Below are positions 57,835 to 64,000 of a stretch of DNA of 64,000 nt, piece by piece; the stretch's first letter is position 1; each line of letters begins with the position of its first letter. A model generated the notes under the pieces. It did no database searches. It had not been told where the DNA came from and saw only the letters and a program-made list of their open reading frames with translations. The stretch is taken from positions 1,699,820 through 1,763,819 of the forward strand of contig JAOTOL010001548.1 in assembly GCA_034440575.1 (NCBI GenBank), read 5' to 3'. This stretch comes from Imbricaverruca yamaguchii. Taxonomy: Eukaryota > Arthropoda > Thecostraca > Neoverrucidae. Made by a program: the position numbers and the translations under genes.

Positions 57835-59310
57835 GTTGGTAAAGGCCGTGGTTCCTAATGCCGTCACGCGTCTACATCTCTGGTACCGGCTGACGCTGCA
57901 CACAGCGGAGTCTGCATCTTTAGTACCGGGTGACGCCCCACACAGCGGAGTCTACATCTGTGGTACCCGCTGAGGCCCAACATTGAGTGTTTCACGACGC
58001 ACTTCATGTACATTCACGGCTAATGATGCCGCCCACACTGCTTCGCCGGTGAGCCGCGAGATTGGGAAATGTCCCGAGCGGCGCGAGTGTCAAACCTGGG
58101 ACCTTTGGTATCCAGAGCCCAACACCTTAACCACTCGGCCATCTCCGCCCCGCTGAGACCCAACACGGCAGAGTCTACATCTCTAGTACCCGCTGGTGCC
58201 ACGCACAGCGGAGTCTACATCTCTAGTACCCGCTGGTGCCCCCACAGCGGAGTCTACATCTCTAGTACCCGCTGACCCTCCACACAGCACAGTATCTACG
58301 TCCACGGCTGACAGACACGTCTGAAGATGTGGCCACTTGAGCCGACCACCACAATTAGCAGCCGAGGGCCGGCCGATTACCTTATCCACTGCTATCTGGA
58401 TTGGCTTTTGATTGATAACGGCCTCGGCCGGCCGGACCGAGGCGGTGTGATGAAGGACGACCCAAGAGAGCAAGGTGACGCCATTGAACTCACTGAGAAC
58501 GCCTCGGGTAACGCTACGCAACATCAGGAAACGCTCTCGACACACCCAGGAGACTCTCGACACACCCAGGAGACTCTCGACACAGCCAGGGAACTCTCGA
58601 CACACCCAGGGAACTCTGGTCACACAAATAGGAGACACCCTCGACACCACCAGGAGATGCTCTTAACACAAGCGGCCGGCAGTCTATTTGTTTGTGTCGT
58701 GAGGCGATATCCCCATATTCTTTGTTTACTGAGTATCACACAAAGGGCGCACACTTTCTGACGTGGCGGTGTTTCGGCCGCAATTGGTGATGTGGATTGA
58801 AAAAATTGCAGTGCAATTAATCAAAATACAGTCGACCTGAATCCAGCCGGGTCTCGAACCGTTCCTTCGTGCGGCCTGGAGGCTGGGTCCGGCGGACTGC
58901 CTTACATACTTCCATCCCAGGATCTCGGAAGCTATGATCCCCACACAAAGAATGCAGTCCGATAGCCATGGTGATCCCGGAAGAATTTAACGACGTTTAT
59001 ATTTGAACGAGAATTAAGTCACTGCAGGCACCTGGTCGCTGCACCTCACTTGGTAAGGAATTCGACTCTTTATCGTAGTATCGTGGGCTCGAATCCAGCG
59101 GGATTATCGAAGCCAGCGGCATCACGGCATCTGACCGCTACCAATCGGTATACAAGTTTGGCAACACTAAATGCCTGGCAGTCGAAGGTGTTGCAACAGA
59201 AACCTAAGCTCTTCTTTTATTGCCAGCACTTATGTGGTCCTTTTGACGGCACTTTTTCCGCGAAGGTCCCAAGAAATCACCCACACGTTTTAAAAAATAT
59301 ATCTTGTTTT
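57835..59310 (-). repeat. Composite repeat family R, copy C (reverse)
   Basis: It begins at AGGCCGTGGTTCCTAATGCC (same border as 46740-46770), contains the 40-bp minisatellite (57870-57968 and 58166-58300), the CCGATTACCTTATCCACTGC module, CTGAGAACGCCTCGGGTAAC, the 20-bp minisatellite (58530-58640), GGCCGCAATTGGTGATGTGG, and the tRNA-like module on the plus strand (about 59025-59190; GGGCTCGAATCCAGCGGGAT). A family 2 SINE is inserted at 57983-58151. Confidence 0.85.
57983..58151 (-). mobile_element. tRNA-derived SINE, family 2, inserted in repeat R
   Basis: The head GGGGCGGAGATGGCCGAGTGG is cut here to its A box GGCCGAGTGG and a degenerate B box, with the tail ATTAGCCGTGAATGTACATG. GCTGAGGCCCAACA (57969-57982) and GCTGAGACCCAACA (58152-58165) flank it; this may be a target duplication or two neighbouring minisatellite units. 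Confidence 0.85.
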
Positions 59311-59634
59311 AAGATTAGGGTGTTTGTATAAAAATAGGTTCTTCGAATTAAGCTCTTAGCAGAATTGAACTCATTGTTTGACCAAAGTTTCGATTTAATG
59401 CGCCCCGATGTCTCCCACCCTCAACGGAATTAAAAGCTACTTAGCTAGATAACTATCAGGCGTGTCTTATTGTGCTTATTAAGAACATTTTCAAATGAAA
59501 GCAGTAATGGTTGTTCCCCAGCGGTGGACATGCGTTTGTCCACCCAATTCTTCGTGAACTTTACCGCCGCGCCTATTGCGTTGCATGGGAAAAATCGACC
59601 TGGCCCTTTCGTCCCTCCCTGCTCAAGCCTGAAA

Positions 59635-59795
59635 GGGGCGGTTAGGCTAGGGGTAAATTACCCGTCTTGCAATCGAAAGATTGTGGGCTCGAGTCCCACC
59701 TGTCGCTGCTCTTCGTCTGCAGAGCCAAGCGGCGTGAGATTGGCGACGCCATTATGACCCAACAGTCGCCTGTCGTAAAACAAGTAACTCCCAAC
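59635..59795 (+). mobile_element. tRNA-derived SINE, family 1
   Basis: GGGGCGGTTAGGCTAGGGGT, a B box GGCTCGAGTCCCACC near 59690, the tail CGGCGTGAGATTGGCGACGC, ending GTCGTAAAACAAG. Confidence 0.88.
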
Positions 59796-60074
59796 TATCT
59801 GCCCACGTCCGTGCAGACGCCATGGCAACGATGATTTTCGGGTAGCTTTGCATTAATACATGTGACATTCGTACTACTCATTAACGTCGTTTTGTGAAAA
59901 TGACATTGAGATTGGTGGACGCATCACATTCATTTGCGAAACAAGACTGAGTCGGCGTATTAGAAGACCATGCTCACGTTGCTCGAAGCCAATCTAGAGC
60001 GAGGGAGAGGTACTCAGACATTCTTTCAGATTCAACTTTGGTTAGCCGCAATTTAGCATTGGATGGATGGTGGT

Positions 60075-60215
60075 GGTGGTGGTTATTGATTTTAAGACAC
60101 GTCTACCGTTGAGTCATGTAGCGTCGCCAATCTCTCACGCTGATTGACCGCGGACGAAGAGTAGCGACAGGTGAGGCTCGAACCCACAATCTTTCTATTG
60201 TGAGACGTGAAACTC
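60075..60215 (-). mobile_element. tRNA-derived SINE, family 1, reverse
   Basis: On the minus strand: GTAGGTGAGTTTCACGTCTC, the B box GGTTCGAGCCTCACC, TGTCGCTACTCTTCGTCCGC and the tail AGAGATTGGCGACGC. The first dozen bases of the head are replaced. Confidence 0.85.
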
Positions 60216-60216
60216 A

Positions 60217-60283
60217 CCTACTCATGGGCCAAAAATGACCCTAGATGTCGACGCGCCCCTAAACTCCAATCCACCACCCTAGA
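60217..60283 (+). repeat. Short dispersed repeat shared with 963-1023
   Basis: Same core ATGACCCTAGATGTCGACGC as the minus-strand copy near the start of the window. Confidence 0.6.
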
Positions 60284-61154
60284 CTACTCGTCCCCTGCCT
60301 TGAATGGGATAAATTTGACACTGAGCCGGCACATGTCCCAGCCAAAAGGGTGCAAAACGATACTCGTGATGCCACCGTGGTCTTTGTATATCCATCTGAA
60401 ACAGTCAGAACCTCAGTGACGCATGCCTAACCAGTAAAGCCGTGGCATGAGCTGATGGGTGTGGCTGTTTGTAGATTATAATATCCCTCGGAACTCTCTT
60501 GCAATCTTAACCAAACAATGTTGTTGCATAAAGAATCTAATTAGAATGGCGCTTTCCTCTCCGACTAGGCCCAGAGCACTATAAGGAAGACCTTTCCTGC
60601 CGGTGTATGTTTGGATGCATTGCCTGAGACAGCCCTAAGCTTCAGCCCGAAGGAGGTTATTTTTCAGGCATGATTTACTGCGTGGGGATAACTACCATCG
60701 GAGCTTTAACAACCTGCGCAAATAAATCACGGGCACAGGCATTTGGAGAGAGGAAAGCTGTTAGCGGAACGCCTGAAAAGCACCCCACGTCAATAGGGAC
60801 AGATGGATAATCATGTGACGGCAGCTGAGCTGTGTGGATGAAAGTTCACTTGTCATTATGTGGTTGAACTACCAAAGGAATAAAATCGGTTTCAGAAAAT
60901 GTTGCCTGCACGCAATCGACTCGTTCTCCATATCGATGCATGCCTTCGTCAGAGCCACTGATTTGCATAGTACGGCGTCGGCTGGAGACGACAACAAAGT
61001 CCGATATCACGGCGCTGCCGTGGCCTGTGGCGTCGAATGGCTCGTCCTCCCAGCACGACACGAACCCCGTGGTGACGCAACCTCGCCTGTGCTCGGCCGG
61101 GTTACCCTCCCACCGGCCGGGAGCAGCCAAACAAGCTCGTCAAGCCGCGCATCC

Positions 61155-61590
61155 TGGGTACCAACACAAATCACGCCTGGGTGCTCAGGCTCGACCGATA
61201 CATATCACGCCTGGGTGCTTAAACCCGGCTCTTCCGACACAAATCGCGTCTGGATGCTTATACCCGGCTCTACCGACACAAATCACGTCTGGGTGCTTAT
61301 ACCCGGCTCTACCGACACATATCACGTCTGGATGCTTTTACCCCGACACGGGTCAACAGATGCAAATCATGCCTGGATGCTTATACCCAGCCCAACCGAC
61401 ACAAATCACACCGGGGTGCTTATGCCCGTCTCTACCGGCACAAATCGCACACAAATGCTTTTCCCCGGCTCAACAGACACAAATCACACTTGGATGCTCA
61501 TACCTGGCTCAGCAGACACAAATCACACCTGGATACTTATACCCGGCTCTACCGACACAAAGCACGCCTGGCTTGTGATGCTTATACCCG
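61155..61590. repeat. 39-bp minisatellite
   Basis: About eleven units of ACACAAATCACGTCTGGGTG CTTATACCCGGCTCTACCG. The unit is a multiple of three, so two long frames read through it (13-residue peptide repeats such as GSTDTNHVWMLIP). There is no independent support for translation. Confidence 0.93.
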
Positions 61591-61599
61591 GTTATTTTG

Positions 61600-62280
61600 A
61601 TGCCTGCGAGGCAGTGAATTCGTGTGACACAAATTGGGGACTTAAATGTAGATAGGCAATATCAGTCGGTGGCATTCTGCAGGCGCGCGACCCGTGATTT
61701 TTCGATTGGAAGGGCCCGAATGCTCGTCATCTCGGGACTCACAATTAGATCTACAGGGAGATGTTAAGCAGGATATTTTAAAATTCTTGAAAATTATATT
61801 TACACCGAAGCGTAAAATAGCTTAAAGTAATTAGACTGACTTACATTAAGTGAAAATATTAGGAATGTATTCACGAAAAAAACAAACAGGTAGCCTGGTC
61901 CTGGTAGCCCACGATCCTGATGCAACCCCACCGCCTAATTGTGCTAGTGCTACGGGACCAAAATGGAGTGTTTGCAGAGACGCGATTTGTTTTGCGGAGA
62001 CAACCCACCAACGGATCAGCAGCCCGCAAAGATCAATGGAAAGAACAAGGCATCCATTTCAATTGAACTTGTTCTGTGACTCAACGAACCTTCATTGTAG
62101 TGAAACTGGTGCGGCAGCAGGAATAATGTGGACAAGTTTCCTCATATGTTTGAAATCCTTCATGTCGTCGGCAAGTTTAACGTGAGATAGCTTTCTGGGC
62201 GCAGTCGACATGTCCCTCAACTCCAATGACCAGTCAAATGTTCGGGCCAATCTTTGTAAATCGACGACTGTCATCCGGTG
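61600..62280. other. Stretch without recognisable gene
   Basis: A few frames of 60-110 codons without resemblance to known families; no repeat was recognised. Confidence 0.45.
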
Positions 62281-62437
62281 AAAAGTAATCCACTAGATCA
62301 TGTTAGCCGGATTCCGACCGTGAACCTCCCAATTGTGCGACTCTAGAGCCTCATGCAGCAAAGTAATCCGCTGGATAATGTCGGTCGGGCTCCGAGCGTG
62401 AATCTCCCAGCTGTGCGACTCTGAAGGCTCGTGCAGC
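62281..62437. repeat. Tandem duplication, 79-bp unit, two copies
   Basis: AAAGTAATCCACTAGATCAT at 62284 and AAAGTAATCCGCTGGATAAT at 62360, each followed by GTGAACCTCCCAATTGTGCG-type sequence. Confidence 0.85.
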
Positions 62438-62439
62438 CA

Positions 62440-63170
62440 TGGGAATACGTCTCACTTCGGTTATGTCCCGGCAGAAGGAAGAAAGCTGGCTCGCAACGCC
62501 TTAAAATAACTGGCTCATGCAAACACATAGCTAAAATGACCACACTAATATCAAATAATTATGGTTGGCTCAGGCTGTGACATAACGATAAAGGCCAATG
62601 TCCTGTTGGCCTTACTGTGCAATCGGTAAAAATATGTTCTTAGAGGAGGCCGAAGTAGGAATTCATTGCGAATTGTTTGCCATCAATGCTGGTGAATGTC
62701 ACGCATGAAATGTTTCATACACCCAACATGCGTCACCCGAGCGTACCAAGTAAGGTCAAAGTCAAGGTCTACGGCAATAGCTGCGACACAGCTGTTTTTA
62801 CAGTACATGGTCTGGCCGACCCGTTCTCCCTCCAGCAGTGTCCAGTTGACCTGGGAGGCCAAGTACGAAGCGCCCGACACCGCCCGCCGAAGCTATCTCT
62901 TCATCGTCCATGTTTCTGTGCAACTGTCCAGTCCAGTCAGGTCCAGGCCAATTTAACAGATAGCATGCTTAGGCCGCGCATGACGGTCATACAATCTTCA
63001 GCAGCGAACAACCTCACGCCATCAAGACAGGTTTTTATCATTTTATCTTTTTTCATTGACGTTTTGCGCTATTTAGTGCTTTCGTAATTCGAGTTTCTCT
63101 TTTATCATTGAACTATGTATTGACTCGAGTGCTGAAAAGCCATGAATATGGAGAACTCGACTATGACTAT
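62440..63170. other. Stretch without recognisable gene
   Basis: A 136-codon frame at 62677-63087 has no motif or family resemblance; its composition does not argue for or against coding. Confidence 0.4.
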
Positions 63171-63174
63171 GACT

Positions 63175-63350
63175 GTGCATACGTACATTTGACATGCGTA
63201 TATTTGTCATGCGTACATTTGTGCTTACGTACATTAGCCGTACGCACATCTGCGCTTACGCACAATTACCATACGTTCATCTGCGCTTACGCACATGTAC
63301 TTACATACATCGTTCATACGTCCATTTGTCCTCACGTACATTTGTCCTAG
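63175..63350. repeat. Irregular short tandem repeat
   Basis: Variants of TTGTCATGCGTACAT, TGTGCTTACGTACAT and TGCGCTTACGCACA every 15-16 bp. Confidence 0.85.
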
Positions 63351-63359
63351 AATCCGTAA

Positions 63360-64000
63360 AAGGATCCCCGATACGGGGTTAATGCATCTGAGCGCAAAAA
63401 AAAACTTGATTGCACAAAATCACAAGGTTTCACTGTAGCTGTCGTTGCACAAGTCATTAGTATCCACTGAAGCCATGAAATTTTGAGCTTTCGGTATTGC
63501 TGCTCTGTAATTAACCATATGTTTAATTCAAGAAAGCGTTGTTATCGGCTGTAGACAATTTTGTGAAGGACTATAATGTTTTACTCAAATAAGACCAGCT
63601 TCAGGTTTCATTCGAGCAATACGTTCCTCGACTAAAAATGGTTTTAGTACAAATGTCCCTCGCTATTATCATATGAAACCTGTTTCAAGCTTGGATATTA
63701 GTTGTATTTTGGCATCGCAGCTAAAACAGGACAGATGAACAGTTGTCTTTTCCTAGTGTCACATGGCATACTCTTAATATACAGTTCTAGAGTGCCGCAC
63801 ACTTATCCCCGGTGTCATCTGCCACACATGCCGCTCATCGCTGCCTCAAAGGATGATTTCTTGGCGATGGCCAGCGAAGTCATTGAAGAGAAGCTATGAG
63901 TACCACAAAATTCCGTTTATTTGCCAAATTTATTCCAAAAAAATACCCTAGAAACAGGCATGCCTTTGCATCAAATATCATCGTTGTTTGTGGATACTAT
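63360..64000. other. Terminal stretch, no gene recognised
   Basis: AT-rich; one 65-codon frame at 63702-63899 has no recognisable features. Confidence 0.45.

Noticed and set aside
60834..61655. A 273-codon frame containing 13-residue repeats
   Set aside because: The repeat is open in two frames because the unit is 39 bp; the non-repetitive start has no similarity to a known protein.
62677..63087. 136-codon frame as a gene
   Set aside because: No motif, and overlapping frames of similar length exist on both strands.

Overview
The window looks like a piece of an animal nuclear genome, most likely an arthropod or another (possibly marine) invertebrate. The evidence is one spliced gene with GT-AG introns spread over about 21 kb, several non-LTR retrotransposons, tRNA-derived SINEs with target-site duplications, MITE-like DNA elements and many minisatellites. 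No bacterial operon structure is present. The species cannot be named from sequence alone.

The only host gene that can be reconstructed is the mitochondrial translation elongation factor G (GFM1 family), minus strand, 8526-29794. Fifteen coding exons were placed by splice sites and by homology to EF-G. They sum to 2178 nt, keep frame at every junction and give 725 residues plus a stop. All EF-G domains are present. Only the start codon and the first part of the transit peptide, probably on an upstream exon, are missing.

The most unusual property of this gene is that many of its introns carry tandem arrays whose first unit is the exon edge itself (a few codons plus the splice site). This is clear at exons 2, 3 (both edges), 8, 11, 14 (both edges) and 15. 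The copies keep acceptor- or donor-like sequence, so the introns are full of decoy splice sites. Other minisatellites sit close to exons 10 and 13. One nonautonomous element family with hAT-like ends and 8-bp target duplications (20307-20798, 45800-46273, 27507-27974, probably 25081-26110) lies inside or beside tandem arrays.

Layout: 1-1070 no gene; 1071-6196 (minus) an inactive I/jockey-like retrotransposon with gag-like ORF1, endonuclease, reverse transcriptase and RNase H, abutting a (TA)n run; 6770-8525 GC-rich tandem repeats; 8526-29794 EF-G; 29795-32560 gene-free; 33325-38990 (plus) a CR1/L2-like retrotransposon whose reverse transcriptase is split at the catalytic motif by a second, 5'-truncated CR1-like copy (36473-38052); 40307-43598 a DNA-transposon-like unit with about 0.7-kb inverted arms around a broken ORF of a recurrent DDE-like family, itself hit by TTAA-flanked MITE sequence; 43590-46770 a composite minisatellite-bearing repeat with a 1286-bp insertion; 48170-49440 (minus) a decayed reverse transcriptase; 50325-50459 a candidate first exon of an unknown gene; 50900-53200 a dispersed repeat family; 53200-63400 more minisatellites, SINEs and another copy of the composite repeat.

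Most long open frames in the minisatellites are by-products of repeat periodicity and are not annotated as genes.
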